Assembly: GCF_013349995.1 (NCBI RefSeq) | Contig: NZ_JABVXF010000015.1 | Coordinates: forward strand, 40,089-104,088 | Direction of reading: 5' to 3' | Length of the DNA stretch: 64,000 nucleotides | Source of the DNA: Pseudoalteromonas sp. 0303 | Lineage (GTDB): Bacteria > Pseudomonadota > Gammaproteobacteria > Enterobacterales > Alteromonadaceae | Part shown: positions 1 through 10,427 of the stretch, in pieces | Numbering within the stretch: the first letter of the stretch is position 1 | How the letters are laid out: every line of letters begins with the position of its first letter | The notes under the pieces: model-generated | Database searches by the model: none | Seen by the model: the letters and a program-made list of their open reading frames with translations, nothing else | What the model was told of the DNA's origin: nothing | Position numbers and translations under genes: made by a program

Positions 1-1424
1 TCACTAAATAACAGCATTTCGGTATTCGGTGTTGCTTCATTCAAGGTCGCATCATGCGGGAACGAGAAGTCAGAAGGAGTAAGCACTGCTGATTGCGAAT
101 ACTGTACGTCTAAACTTTCTACCTCTGGTAAGTTACCAACCGAACCTGCAATCACAACATAACATTCATTTTCAATTGCACGTGCTTGCGCACAATGACG
201 AACACGTAAGTAACTGTTTTTAGTATCCGTCCAAAATGGCACGAACAAAATATCCAGCCCTTGCTTAGCGAGAATACGCGACAGCTCAGGGAACTCAACA
301 TCGTAACAAATTTGAATACCGACACGACCCGCATCCGTTTCAAATACGGCAATTTTGTCACCACCTTGGATCACCCAATCATTTTGCTCATGGGGCGTAA
401 TATGAATTTTGCGCTGCTCATCAATTTTACCGCTACGGTGGCATAGGTAGCTGACATTATAAATTTTGTCATCTTCAGCAAGCGGCATGGAACCTGTGAT
501 AATATTGGCATTGTATTCAACCGCCATGCGCGACATCGCATCACGGAATGTTTCGGTGTACTCGGCCAGATAGCGAATGGCTTCCGTTTGATTACTTTGC
601 TCAGTGAGACCCATTAACGGGGCATTGAAAAACTCCGGAAACAGAATAAAGTCACTTTTATAGTCAGACACCGTATCAACAAAGTATTCCACTTGCTTGA
701 GCAGCTCCTCAACAGACTCAACACAGCGCATTTGCCACTGTACGGCACCGACACGGACAATTGATTTGGTCGACTCAAGTACTGTATCAGTCGGCTCAAA
801 CATAATGTTATTCCACTCAAGTAAAGTGGCATAACCAACTGACTCCTGATCTTCAGGCAGATATTTTTTAAGTAAACGTTTAACTTGGAAGTCATTAGAT
901 AGCTGAAAGCTTAAAATCGGATCGTACAGTTCTTTATGGTCAACTTTTTCGATGTACTCCATCGGCGACATCTCTGCACTGTGATTGTAATAACGCGGAA
1001 TACGCCCACCCGCTAAAATAGCGCGTAAGTTATACTGACGACACAGCTCTTTACGTGCATCGTATAAGCGACGACCCAATCGCATCCCTCGGTGAGTTGA
1101 TGAAATCACTACATCTAGACCATAAAGTGCATCACCTTCAGGATCACTAAATACTCGGTCGTGACCATCAACAATATCTTCGTAGGTATGTGGGTTAGAA
1201 AAGCGCGCGTAATCGACCTGTACACTCAAGGCGATACCCACTAAAACACCATCGTCAACAATGCCTATTTGCCCTTCCGGAAACTGGTCTATCAACCTAA
1301 AAATAGTGTGACTTGGCCAAGCACCTCCAAGCCCTGGGTACGCTTGATCCATGAGGGTCTTTATTTGTGGGTACTGTTCTTTGGTTAGATTACAGATCTC
1401 TAAATGCGTTTTTTCCGCCGGCAT
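1..1424 (-). CDS. GNAT acetyltransferase / carbon-nitrogen hydrolase fusion (3' end outside window)
   Basis: I translated this from the reverse strand; it stays open to the window edge, so the C-terminus is missing (about 474 residues seen). Residues about 1-200 read as a GNAT-type N-acetyltransferase region, with an RGMRLGRRLYDAR stretch fitting the acetyl-CoA loop. Residues about 225 onward are a nitrilase-superfamily domain with all three expected catalytic positions: Glu in FPEFFNAP (about 261), Lys in RKIHITPHE (about 339) and Cys in ICYDVEFPE (about 372). Such fusions are known as a bifunctional family, but the substrate is not established. The ATG at 1424 follows an AAGGAG-like site. 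It is divergent from the diguanylate cyclase gene across about 260 bases. Confidence 0.9.
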   Translation of the reverse strand, partial: MPAEKTHLEICNLTKEQYPQIKTLMDQAYPGLGGAWPSHTIFRLIDQFPEGQIGIVDDGVLVGIALSVQVDYARFSNPHTYEDIVDGHDRVFSDPEGDALYGLDVVISSTHRGMRLGRRLYDARKELCRQYNLRAILAGGRIPRYYNHSAEMSPMEYIEKVDHKELYDPILSFQLSNDFQVKRLLKKYLPEDQESVGYATLLEWNNIMFEPTDTVLESTKSIVRVGAVQWQMRCVESVEELLKQVEYFVDTVSDYKSDFILFPEFFNAPLMGLTEQSNQTEAIRYLAEYTETFRDAMSRMAVEYNANIITGSMPLAEDDKIYNVSYLCHRSGKIDEQRKIHITPHEQNDWVIQGGDKIAVFETDAGRVGIQICYDVEFPELSRILAKQGLDILFVPFWTDTKNSYLRVRHCAQARAIENECYVVIAGSVGNLPEVESLDVQYSQSAVLTPSDFSFPHDATLNEATPNTEMLLFS

Positions 1425-1685
1425 AGCTACTCCTTTTAAGGCACGAGAGAATAATCACAGCAAACATTGCTCAGCATGTTTCTTGATTAGCTTTAACTAG
1501 AGTGGCATCAAATGCCCACTCTGCCAAGCCCCAAAGCCTAACAAACATGATGTGAACAAACGCTTAGCTTCATTCATAAACATCAGCGACAAGCGTTTAC
1601 AAAGCAAATTCGAGCAATTATAAACCTGCATTGCTCAACTTTTCATCTATAATTATGCTACTCTCCGCGTGTATTTGAGGTTGGA

Positions 1686-2786
1686 TTGATCAAACACTTA
1701 TTAAAACAATCAAAGCAATCTGGCTTAGAAGAGATTGAACACGTAAAATTTCTGATTATTTGTAAAATCGCCTATTTCGCGCTGATAGTTCATGTATTGC
1801 TTATCCCCGTATTTGCTCACATAGGGGCTATTACGCTTGCTTTAGTGAATATTTTGAGTGTGCTTGCTTGGGCAAGCGGTATTTTCTTAATTAAGCAAGG
1901 ACTGACTTCACTGGCACTTAGAGTATTTTGCCTTGAAGTAATTATTCATGCGGTAATTGTCTGTGCCACCCTTGGCTTAGGCGCAGGGTTCCAGTTTTAC
2001 CTATGGACCGTGTCTTGTATTTTAATGATCGATTATCAATTAACCTTTAAGCGTGCAGCTTTATATAGCTTAGTGATGATTGCGATATTCGCCCTGCTAT
2101 ATGTATTTTTTTCAGATGTTCAGTACGGCTTTGCTTACCCAGAGTTACTACCACATGTAAATGTAATCAATATTATTATTGCCGGTTTACCTATGGTCTA
2201 TGGCATGGGTCTAATCAGAGAAATCACTTTGTCACAAAGGGTTGAGTTAACAGAAATGGCAGCCCGCGACCCTCTCACCAAGCTCTATAACCGCCGTTTT
2301 GCTAAAAAATTAATTACCGCAGCACATCAAAAAAGTATTGAGCAAGAGAGCAATCTTTGTATTGTTATGGCTGATATTGATAAGTTTAAAAGTATTAACG
2401 ACAATTACGGCCATGATAAGGGAGATACAATACTCATTAATATTGCGAAGCTAATTCGCCAATTCATTAATGATGACGATATTGCCGTACGCTGGGGTGG
2501 CGAAGAGTTTTTAATTTTATTAACCAACACTGATGCAAAACAAGCCTTCGCAAAAATTGAAACTTTACGTATCAAAATCGCCGAACTAAAAGCGCATCAT
2601 GAATTCCCTGATCTCAATGTCACGATGAGTTTTGGGCTTATTGAATGGCAACCGCTCGCTTCAATAGAAAAAATGCTGCAACACGCCGATGAAGCGCTGT
2701 ATAAAAGTAAGCATGCAGGGCGCAACCAAACAACTATTGCTAAAGGCCATCGCCCTGCTTTCAAAGATGCTGATGCGGTTAATTAA
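1686..2786 (+). CDS. membrane diguanylate cyclase (GGDEF)
   Basis: Predicted to make cyclic di-GMP from two GTP at the inner membrane. Residues about 25-185 are a run of hydrophobic segments (around six helices). The GGDEF domain follows from about 195, opening with DPLTKLYNRR and carrying the active-site motif GGEEF near residue 270. The residue nine positions before GGEEF is Asn where the RxxD inhibitory site needs Arg, so product inhibition through the I-site is probably absent. The start is a TTG with GAGG five bases upstream; no ATG fits. The 3' end overlaps the convergent acylase gene by eight bases inside a perfect palindrome. The ligand sensed by the membrane part is unknown. Confidence 0.9.
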   Translation: MIKHLLKQSKQSGLEEIEHVKFLIICKIAYFALIVHVLLIPVFAHIGAITLALVNILSVLAWASGIFLIKQGLTSLALRVFCLEVIIHAVIVCATLGLGAGFQFYLWTVSCILMIDYQLTFKRAALYSLVMIAIFALLYVFFSDVQYGFAYPELLPHVNVINIIIAGLPMVYGMGLIREITLSQRVELTEMAARDPLTKLYNRRFAKKLITAAHQKSIEQESNLCIVMADIDKFKSINDNYGHDKGDTILINIAKLIRQFINDDDIAVRWGGEEFLILLTNTDAKQAFAKIETLRIKIAELKAHHEFPDLNVTMSFGLIEWQPLASIEKMLQHADEALYKSKHAGRNQTTIAKGHRPAFKDADAVN

Positions 2787-2793
2787 CCGCATC
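2772..2793. repeat. 22 bp perfect palindrome spanning two convergent stop codons
   Basis: Positions 2772-2793 read identically on both strands, centred on TTAATTAA. The forward cyclase gene and the reverse acylase gene both terminate in it, and because it is a palindrome both proteins end in Asp-Ala-Val-Asn-stop. It could fold as a hairpin in either transcript, but no U-tract follows on either strand, so a role as an intrinsic terminator is only possible. Confidence 0.85.
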
Positions 2794-5061
2794 TATGGTG
2801 ATACTGTGGGCAATCTCCTGCGGTAATAATGGCGTTAAACCATTACTGACATAATCGTTAAACCCGGCACGATAAAATTCTGACAATGGATGTCCCGACT
2901 GCCCACCCGGAATAGCCATTATAGCTTTATCTAAGTGCCCAGGTTGAACAATAAAGCGCTGTGAAGCACCAAAGCTACGTCCTTGCACCGAAGGCATAAA
3001 AGTATCACCAAACCCAGGCTCCGTAGGCATATTCAATAAGCTTTTCAGTGCGGGTATTTGCTTGGCAAATGGGTGCTCAATCACTAATTCGTTAACCTTG
3101 CCCCACTCCCAGCTATGCGGGTTGTTACCATACTGCTCGGTTAGTTTAGTGATAACGCGGTCAAAAGCTCCTATCATTTGTTGTTGCCAGTTTGCATACT
3201 CAGGGTTTAACCATGCCTGAGGCTGCGCTTCGATAAGTTGCCAAACAGCAGGTTCTAAGTCTCGTTTTACTGGTTTTAAGCTACTGTCGAGGGCTTTTAG
3301 CTTATTCTCTAATGGGCTAAATAAGCCGTTAATCACTTCACTGCGGTAGCGCTTTACTAAGGTGTAGCCAATTGAGTCGCTACAAGCACACGCCTGCCAA
3401 TTATTTAGCTCTTTTAAATACAGGGCATATTTATCGCCTGCAGTGCTAAGCTGTTTGACCAGCAGTTTATGCCAAGCCGTTAAGAAACGCGCTTCGTTAT
3501 CATGTTGTAAGTCATAAAAATCTTGTTCGTTGAACTGTTGTTTTTCAAATAAGCGGTCGCGAATTTGTGCCGAGCGAGCCCCCATGGCATAAGCACCATT
3601 ACCAAAGCGCTGGTCATCCTCTGCGGAAACAACGCGTGAGTTGCCCGTCCATAAACGGCCACTTTCTGGGTTTTTAACAAATGGGCGCTGGGTTTCGTTT
3701 TCGTGCCACTGTGCAGGATACGCTTGCTCAGCCACAGCTAATTGATGGGGCTCTTTACGGGCAGGCACGGCTCCCATATTCTTCCAAGCTGCATTACCTT
3801 TATCATCAACAACCATCAGATTTTGTACAGGAATACCCACCTCAGCAGCAAGCGCTAGTGCATCATCAACCGTGTTTGCCTGCTCAAGCTTAAGTAACTC
3901 CATATCAACCGCATACTCATGGTGAGCAACCCAACTTAGTGCATAAGGTTTGCCGTTAATTTCTTTAACTGGGCCATACTCACTCATGGTTAAAGCGTAA
4001 TTTTCGATGTTGCCGTCATTGAGTAAGATAGGTTCATCTATCTGCCAGGTTTTCTCTTTACTCTCAAGGGCTATCCAATCGGCTGTATCTAAATAACCAT
4101 TGGTGAATCCCCACGCTATCTTATTATTAGTACCAACAACAATGGCAGGAGCGCCTGGTAAAGACACGCCAGTGATTTGCTGCATTTCTCCATTGAGTGG
4201 GTAATTGAGCTGAGCACGGTACCAAATGATTGGCACAGCAAACGATAAGTGCATATCGTCAGACAACATCGCAGCACCAGTTTCAGTTAACTGCCCAGTA
4301 ACCGCCCAGTTATTACTGCCTAACTCTTTACGGTCTGCAATTTCAGTCATAGCCCATTGAGGGTCTTTGAGATTAGGAATACCGCCGTCATAAGGCGCTA
4401 ATTGGCTGTTGTCGAGTGCCGCTTGATAAAGGCTAGGCTGAGTAATAAAGTCGACCATCGCCTTACCATATAAATCTTCGATTTCGATCAGTGTTTTGTC
4501 GCGCTCAAAGGTGGCCGTTTGTAAATCTAAATACATACTAAAAATGATTAGTAAGCTGTCTTCGCTTTGCCAAGGTTTTGCTTCAGCGCCTGTGAGTAAA
4601 TATTCAAAGCTATCGAAACCCACTTGCGCATGGCCTTCATTAACCCCATTCGCGTACGCTTTTAATAGCGCTTTATCTTTAGCAGGTAACTGCGCGACAG
4701 CAATCTGACTGCGTTTACGTAACTGATGAAAGCGCATTTTTTTATCAAGCCCAACCGCGGCTTTGCCAAATAACTCACTAAGCTCACCTGCAGCATTACG
4801 GCGCAGTAAATCCATTTGAAAGAATCGGTCCTGACCATGAGCAAAACCAAGAGCATAGGCTGCATCTAATCGGTTTTCGGCATGAATAATAGCTTGCCCC
4901 AACGTGTCTCGCTCAATCTTAACTGATTGCGAAATCGCGTCGCTTTTACCGCGACCATCAAGTGCCGGTAAACTTAAGTTTAGTACACCATAAACAAGCC
5001 CGGTTGCGAGTAACACCACCACGAACAAACCTATGAGTAACCATTTGATTATCTTAAACAT
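2779..5061 (-). CDS. penicillin acylase family N-terminal-nucleophile hydrolase
   Basis: This 760-residue protein belongs to the penicillin/acyl-homoserine-lactone acylase superfamily, which cleaves amide bonds after autoproteolysis into alpha and beta chains. The N-terminus has a hydrophobic signal or anchor segment (residues about 5-28). The self-cleavage site is the LGSNNWAV stretch near residue 247, where the Ser would be the N-terminal nucleophile of the beta chain. Downstream there is HLSFAVPIIWYRAQL, then AIVVGTNNKIAWGFTNG, both typical of the family. Length fits a full precursor. Location is probably periplasmic or membrane-tethered. Start: ATG with AAGGA about eight bases upstream. 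Substrate (beta-lactam, acyl-homoserine lactone or peptide) cannot be decided from sequence. Confidence 0.88.
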   Translation of the reverse strand: MFKIIKWLLIGLFVVVLLATGLVYGVLNLSLPALDGRGKSDAISQSVKIERDTLGQAIIHAENRLDAAYALGFAHGQDRFFQMDLLRRNAAGELSELFGKAAVGLDKKMRFHQLRKRSQIAVAQLPAKDKALLKAYANGVNEGHAQVGFDSFEYLLTGAEAKPWQSEDSLLIIFSMYLDLQTATFERDKTLIEIEDLYGKAMVDFITQPSLYQAALDNSQLAPYDGGIPNLKDPQWAMTEIADRKELGSNNWAVTGQLTETGAAMLSDDMHLSFAVPIIWYRAQLNYPLNGEMQQITGVSLPGAPAIVVGTNNKIAWGFTNGYLDTADWIALESKEKTWQIDEPILLNDGNIENYALTMSEYGPVKEINGKPYALSWVAHHEYAVDMELLKLEQANTVDDALALAAEVGIPVQNLMVVDDKGNAAWKNMGAVPARKEPHQLAVAEQAYPAQWHENETQRPFVKNPESGRLWTGNSRVVSAEDDQRFGNGAYAMGARSAQIRDRLFEKQQFNEQDFYDLQHDNEARFLTAWHKLLVKQLSTAGDKYALYLKELNNWQACACSDSIGYTLVKRYRSEVINGLFSPLENKLKALDSSLKPVKRDLEPAVWQLIEAQPQAWLNPEYANWQQQMIGAFDRVITKLTEQYGNNPHSWEWGKVNELVIEHPFAKQIPALKSLLNMPTEPGFGDTFMPSVQGRSFGASQRFIVQPGHLDKAIMAIPGGQSGHPLSEFYRAGFNDYVSNGLTPLLPQEIAHSITIDAVN

Positions 5062-5239
5062 GCCAATTATCCTTGCGCCAGAGTAACACTGTATTAACCT
5101 GGTATATTAACCTGAGTTTTGTGAAAGAATAGTGTTGCGATACAAATAATTGAAATTAGTACTCTTAGTTTGCTGTTCATTGTTAATTACCAAAGAAATT
5201 GTCTATAGTAGGTAGATAGTATAAAACCTGATATTTCTC

Positions 5240-8200
5240 ATGCCGCTAGCGACCGATACAGATAATAAAAAACTACAAAAACTGAAGCTAGCCTTCTGGT
5301 TTTCACTTGCCTGTATCATCGTGATTGGCCTTGTAATCGACCAAATTAATTACAGCCGCGAGAAAGATGCTTTTCGAGCCCAGGAGCTGGCAAAAGTAAG
5401 CGCCTATCGTGCAGAGCTTGAAGCCACCTTAATATCTAACATTCAACTTGTACGCGGCTTGGCGGTTGCCGTTTCAGCCGAGCCCAATTTAGACCAAAGC
5501 CGCTTCACGCAAATTGCTAGCCCCTTATTTTCAACCTCCTCAGAGCTTAGAAACATCGGCGCAGCCCCTGATATGGTTATTCAGATGACTTATCCTCTTG
5601 TGGGTAATGAGAAATCTATCGGGCTAAACTTTTTAGAAAACCCAGCGCAGCGTGATGACGCAATTAAAGCGCGAGATGAAAACCGTATTGTTATGGCCGG
5701 CCCCTTAGAGTTGGTGCAAGGTGGTCAAGCATTAATAGCAAGAATGCCCGTATTCACTCCACCAGAACTCACTTTTTGGGGGCTGCTGTCAGTTGTCCTC
5801 GATATAGATAAAATCTACACAAACTCGGGGTTAATCGCGCTAAGTCAGCACTATGATATTGCCCTGCAAGGCAGGAATGGCCTTGGTGCTAAAGGTGATT
5901 TTTTCTACGGTTCACAGGAAGTGCTCAACACCGACCCTCTGAGCTTTAGAATTAACTTTCCAGGTGGTGAGTGGCAGATGTACACCACACCAAAATCTGG
6001 ATGGCAGCCACCAAGTTCTGCTATTTGGCCGCTTAGACTGGCCATTATTTTATTCTGTATCTTGTTTGCTGGCGCCTCTGTATTCTTTTTACGCATGGTC
6101 GAAAGACAGTACAAAAGCGAACGTATGTTAGAAACCATGAGTAGCCTTGCTAAAGTCGGCGCTTGGTCTTTTAATCTAGAGACAAAAACCGTCTATTGGT
6201 CTGATATGACCAAGCAAATTTTTAAGTTTCCTCTTAATGTACAGCCAGAGTGGCCTGCTAACTTTACACATTTCAAAGCTGGTGAAAGCCGAGATAAAAT
6301 TCGTCGCCTTAACGAGCGCGCAATCAAGTATGGTGAGAGTTTTGAGACCCAAGTTCAAATCATCACTGCTGAAGGTGATGAAGTTTGGGTACTGTTACAT
6401 GGTGAAGCCGAGCATAAAAATGGCCGTTGTATAAAGCTATTTGGCTCACTGCAAAATATTGATACCCGTAAGCGGGTTGAGCTCGAAAATAACAAAATAG
6501 CCTTACATAACGAGATTTTAGCGTCTCTCACTGTTAATGATGCCGTTCTGACAGGTAACCTTAACTTATCTAAACATGTGATTGTGCAAGCAATTTGTCA
6601 CGCTTTTGATATTGATCGCGCTAGTATTTGGCTATTTAGTGACGATCGCCAATCGCTCAATACCTTTGCTATTCACGACCAAAGCCAGCCTGAATTTAGC
6701 GAGCCGATTTCACTACAACAGTTTGAATTTCAGAATTATTTTGATGCCATTAACAATCACGCTGTAATTAATGCCAGTGATGCACAGCAACATCCTCTGA
6801 CGAGTGACTTACGCAGCAACTACCTTGATTGGTTTAATATACGCTCAATGCTGACTGTAATAATCCCTACTGGTAGCAAAACTATGGGGGTTGTGTGCGC
6901 CGAAAAGTGTCATAACCGCAGACATTGGAGTAAAAATGAGAAAAGCTTTTTAATCGCTGTTGCGGCATTAATAGGTAGTTTACACGCCAGTCAGCGCCGC
7001 ATAGAGACAGAACAGCAACTAGTTCAAGCGAAAGAAGCAGCAGAACAAGCCGTAAAAGCCAAAAGTGAATTTTTAGCAAGCATGAGTCATGAGATCCGCA
7101 CCCCTATGAATGGCGTGATCGGGATGCTCAATATCATCAAACAAACCAAACTAGATACCCAACAAAACCACCATATAGATTTGGCGCAATCATCGGCCGA
7201 ATCACTATTGCATATCATTAACGATATTTTAGATTTCTCTAAAATTGAGGCCGGTAAGCTCGATATTGAAAATGTGAGCTTCAATGTATCAAAACTACTT
7301 GGCGATACTATCGAATCGTTTGCCATTAAAGCAGAACAAAACAATACCAAGTTACTGCTAGATACCACACAACTTAATCACGGCTTTATCATTAGCGACC
7401 CAAATCGGATTAGACAAATCATCAATAACCTAGTTAGCAATGCGGTTAAATTCACAAAAGATGGTGAAATTATCGTCATCGCCAAACTCGAGACAAGCGA
7501 CGAAGAATTATTCTTGAACTGCTCTGTTATTGATTCGGGTGTGGGGATTAAGCCCGAAAAGCAAGCCACTCTATTTGACTCGTTCACTCAAGCTGATGCA
7601 TCAACTACACGCCAATATGGCGGGACAGGGCTTGGCCTTGCGATAGTAAAACAGCTGTGCCATTTAATGGGGGGTGATGTCAGTGTGGTTAGTTCATACG
7701 GAGAAGGCAGCACCTTTAATTTTACTGTAAAAGTTAAGCGTGATCACTCAAAGCAAGTACCAGAGCCAAGCCATATTATAGATAAAAAGCATATTTTAAT
7801 TGCTGATGATTGTAAGCTCAGTATCAATATTGCCAAAAAACAATTGCAGCTATGGGGAGCAGAGGTCGAGACCTATAGTGATATGCCAAGCTTACTTAAT
7901 CGTGCTGCAATGCAAAACGATAAAGACTGCGATGCAATTTTAGTGGATTATCAGTTTTATAGCAGCGCAACAAAAGAGCACCAACAAGCATTCTTAAAAT
8001 ACTTTAATGCCACCCACTGTAAACGGATTTTGATGGCACCAATGAGTCTCACTGAAAAACAAACGAGACAAACATTAAAAGTTGAGAGTATTATCTTTAA
8101 ACCATTAACACAGTCTGATTTATTTAACTCACTGGCTAACGACAAATACATTGAACAGCAACAGGTTAATAAAGAAGCCTTAATAACCAAGGCCGTGACC

Positions 8201-8605
8201 AGTAGCGATAATACTGAGTCGCAAGTCTTACTGGTTGAAGATAACAAAGTAAATCAGATGGTGGCGGGTTCTTTGCTAAAACAAGCCGGCCTTAGTTTTG
8301 ATATTGCCGAAAATGGTCTTGAAGCGATTGCAAAACTTTCGAGCCGGGAGCAAAGCCCTTATCAATTAGTGTTAATGGATTGCCAAATGCCAGAAATGGA
8401 TGGCTACCAAGCAACGCGAGCCATTCGGGCAGGTGAAGCAGGCGCAGCTCATCAAGGGGTTAATATCGTTGCTCTAACAGCAAACGCGATGCAAGGTGAC
8501 AAGGAGCGTTGTTTAAACGCAGGTATGAACGATTATGTCACCAAACCTCTTAAGTTTGACTCGCTCAATAAAAAGTTAACAGTGTGGCTAAGCACTGAAG
8601 AATAA
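5240..8605 (+). CDS. hybrid sensor histidine kinase (CHASE-PAS-GAF-HisKA-HATPase-REC-REC)
   Basis: A 1121-residue inner-membrane sensor kinase. A first transmembrane helix (about 15-35) and a second (about 255-280) flank a periplasmic CHASE-like domain. PAS (about 300-400) and GAF (about 420-590) follow. The HisKA box [12 protein letters not shown] has its His near residue 616, and the ATPase has [15 protein letters not shown] and GGTGLGLAI. Two receiver domains end the protein. The first (about 855-970) keeps the Asp of ILVDYQ and the Lys of FKP but has Ala where Thr/Ser is usual. The second (about 995-1115) is canonical, with [19 protein letters not shown] and TKP. No HPt domain is present, so a separate phosphotransfer protein is expected. 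No strong ribosome site precedes the ATG. Confidence 0.93.
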   Translation: MPLATDTDNKKLQKLKLAFWFSLACIIVIGLVIDQINYSREKDAFRAQELAKVSAYRAELEATLISNIQLVRGLAVAVSAEPNLDQSRFTQIASPLFSTSSELRNIGAAPDMVIQMTYPLVGNEKSIGLNFLENPAQRDDAIKARDENRIVMAGPLELVQGGQALIARMPVFTPPELTFWGLLSVVLDIDKIYTNSGLIALSQHYDIALQGRNGLGAKGDFFYGSQEVLNTDPLSFRINFPGGEWQMYTTPKSGWQPPSSAIWPLRLAIILFCILFAGASVFFLRMVERQYKSERMLETMSSLAKVGAWSFNLETKTVYWSDMTKQIFKFPLNVQPEWPANFTHFKAGESRDKIRRLNERAIKYGESFETQVQIITAEGDEVWVLLHGEAEHKNGRCIKLFGSLQNIDTRKRVELENNKIALHNEILASLTVNDAVLTGNLNLSKHVIVQAICHAFDIDRASIWLFSDDRQSLNTFAIHDQSQPEFSEPISLQQFEFQNYFDAINNHAVINASDAQQHPLTSDLRSNYLDWFNIRSMLTVIIPTGSKTMGVVCAEKCHNRRHWSKNEKSFLIAVAALIGSLHASQRRIETEQQLVQAKEAAEQAVKAKSEFLASMSHEIRTPMNGVIGMLNIIKQTKLDTQQNHHIDLAQSSAESLLHIINDILDFSKIEAGKLDIENVSFNVSKLLGDTIESFAIKAEQNNTKLLLDTTQLNHGFIISDPNRIRQIINNLVSNAVKFTKDGEIIVIAKLETSDEELFLNCSVIDSGVGIKPEKQATLFDSFTQADASTTRQYGGTGLGLAIVKQLCHLMGGDVSVVSSYGEGSTFNFTVKVKRDHSKQVPEPSHIIDKKHILIADDCKLSINIAKKQLQLWGAEVETYSDMPSLLNRAAMQNDKDCDAILVDYQFYSSATKEHQQAFLKYFNATHCKRILMAPMSLTEKQTRQTLKVESIIFKPLTQSDLFNSLANDKYIEQQQVNKEALITKAVTSSDNTESQVLLVEDNKVNQMVAGSLLKQAGLSFDIAENGLEAIAKLSSREQSPYQLVLMDCQMPEMDGYQATRAIRAGEAGAAHQGVNIVALTANAMQGDKERCLNAGMNDYVTKPLKFDSLNKKLTVWLSTEE

Positions 8606-8620
8606 AAAGAGAGTAAACCC

Positions 8621-9247
8621 ATGCAATTATCATCAATACAACAACGCGTTATTGGCTGCTTACTCGAAAAGCAAAGTACAACACCCGAACATTATCCGTT
8701 ATCTTTAAATTCACTGACTAATGCATGTAATCAAAAATCTAACCGTGAACCTGTACTGTCTCTCACTGAAGCGCAAGTACAAGATACCCTCGATGAGCTT
8801 ATTGAATCACGCTTAGTGACGGTTGATGAAGGGCTATCTGGGCGTGTAAATAAATATGCTCACCGCTTTTGTAATACCGAATTTGGCAGTTTGCAATTTA
8901 CAGAGCAGCAACGCGCCATTATCTGTTTGTTACTGTTACGTGGCCCGCAAACACCAGGCGAACTGAGAACTCGCAGCAACCGCCTCGCTGAGTTCAGTAA
9001 CGTCAATGAAGTCGAAGCCGCATTAAACGCACTCATTGAACAAGAACATGTTGCACGCTTATCACGAGAGCCCGGCAAGCGAGAGAGCCGCTACATGCAC
9101 TTATTTGTTGACCCAGACAGCATTACTGAGGACATGGCTGCTAATGAGCCAGTTCAAGATAACAGTAGTGAAGTGCAACAATTACGAAGCGAAATCGAAG
9201 ATCTTAAGCAACAAATTAACGCAATAAAAGCGCATTTAGGTCTTTAA
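8621..9247 (+). CDS. yceH: YceH family protein (DUF480)
   Basis: A 208-residue cytoplasmic protein matching the YceH/DUF480 family in length and in its opening, which resembles E. coli YceH ([19 protein letters not shown]). The family folds as two winged-helix domains; its molecular role is not established, though a link to DNA binding is suspected. The C-terminal 30 residues are heptad-like ([20 protein letters not shown]), suggesting a short coiled coil. It starts 15 bases after the hybrid kinase gene, so co-transcription is possible, and precedes nadE by about 95 bases. Confidence 0.88.
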   Translation: MQLSSIQQRVIGCLLEKQSTTPEHYPLSLNSLTNACNQKSNREPVLSLTEAQVQDTLDELIESRLVTVDEGLSGRVNKYAHRFCNTEFGSLQFTEQQRAIICLLLLRGPQTPGELRTRSNRLAEFSNVNEVEAALNALIEQEHVARLSREPGKRESRYMHLFVDPDSITEDMAANEPVQDNSSEVQQLRSEIEDLKQQINAIKAHLGL

Positions 9248-9342
9248 TAAAAACCGCGCCCGTAACATAATATAGTTCTTGCCTCTCATCAGAGGTGGCC
9301 CTCAAAACGCTGACAACCACAACGAAAAATAGGAGCTCTACC

Positions 9343-10179
9343 ATGCGTGCCGACATTCTGGCGGAAATGAAAGTCCAACCAACTATTGATGTAAAAGCGG
9401 AAATTACCCGTCGTGTTAACTTTCTTAAAAGCCGACTTATTGCTGCGCACTCTCGCTCACTTGTATTAGGGATCAGTGGCGGTGTTGACTCATCAACCTG
9501 TGGCCGTTTATGCCAATTAGCGGTTGATGAATTAAACCAAGAACATAACACCAACGAATATCAATTTATTGCTGTGCGCTTACCTTACGGCGTACAAGCA
9601 GATGAAGACGAAGCACAACTAGCCGTAGATTTTATTCAACCAAGTAAGCGTATGACGGTTAACATTAAAGCGGCTGTCGATGGCATGCATGAACAAGCAA
9701 TGGCAGCGGTTGTTGGTGGTGGTGCTGAATTACCAGAGCAAGCTAAAATCGACTTTATCAAAGGTAATGTAAAAGCACGCCAACGCATGGTTGCGCAGTA
9801 TGAAATTGCCGGTTTCAGCCAAGGCTTAGTTGTTGGTACCGATCACAGTGCTGAAAACATCACTGGCTTCTACACAAAATTTGGTGATGGAGCATGTGAC
9901 CTAGCACCTTTATTTGGCTTATCAAAGCGTCAAGTTCGTGCGCTTGCTGAGCACTTAGGGGCACCAGCTGTATTGGTTCACAAAGCACCAACGGCCGACT
10001 TAGAGTGTGATCGCCCAGGTCTAACTGACGAAGAAGCGCTTGGTCTAACGTACGATCAAATTGATGATTTCTTAGAAGGTAAAGAAGTCAGCAATGAAGT
10101 CGAAGAAAAGCTAACAGCAATTTACTTACGTACTCAACATAAGCGCCAAGCGATCCCAACGGTATACGACGAACTTTAA
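9343..10179 (+). CDS. nadE: NAD(+) synthase, ammonia-dependent
   Basis: NadE adenylates and amidates nicotinate adenine dinucleotide with ammonia to give NAD+, the last step of NAD synthesis. The P-loop-like ATP pyrophosphatase motif [10 protein letters not shown] is near residue 40. Further family motifs are [20 protein letters not shown] and [20 protein letters not shown]. No glutaminase domain is attached, so free ammonia is the donor. The 278-residue length matches E. coli NadE (275). The ORF could open at a GTG at 9295, but AGGAG at 9331-9335 lies seven bases before the ATG at 9343, and homologues start with this region. A clear terminator follows. Confidence 0.97.
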   Translation: MRADILAEMKVQPTIDVKAEITRRVNFLKSRLIAAHSRSLVLGISGGVDSSTCGRLCQLAVDELNQEHNTNEYQFIAVRLPYGVQADEDEAQLAVDFIQPSKRMTVNIKAAVDGMHEQAMAAVVGGGAELPEQAKIDFIKGNVKARQRMVAQYEIAGFSQGLVVGTDHSAENITGFYTKFGDGACDLAPLFGLSKRQVRALAEHLGAPAVLVHKAPTADLECDRPGLTDEEALGLTYDQIDDFLEGKEVSNEVEEKLTAIYLRTQHKRQAIPTVYDEL

Positions 10180-10196
10180 AAACGGTTAAAACACTA

Positions 10197-10222
10197 AAAG
10201 GGCAATAATAATTGCCCTTTTT
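10197..10222 (+). terminator. intrinsic terminator after nadE
   Basis: AAAAGGGCAAT and ATTGCCCTTTTT form a stem around a four-base loop, ending in a T-run, 17 bases past the nadE stop codon. Confidence 0.88.
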
Positions 10223-10427
10223 CCTTCCTCGTACAGACCCTTAGCAATATTCAAAACCTTCAATCACTCATTATCGGCCGCGCTAAATGATCTAGAGCGC
10301 TATGCTTGACGTAAAAGTTAGCAACATGATTGCAGTAAAGATGAAATAGTTCTGTAATTTGGTTTATAGTTGTTACAGTTAAATACATTACATTTCAAAT
10401 CAAAAATCTAAGGTTTTATATTAGTTT

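Noticed and set aside
9295..9342. Longer nadE reading frame from an upstream GTG
   Set aside because: A good AGGAG site and family length both support the ATG at 9343.
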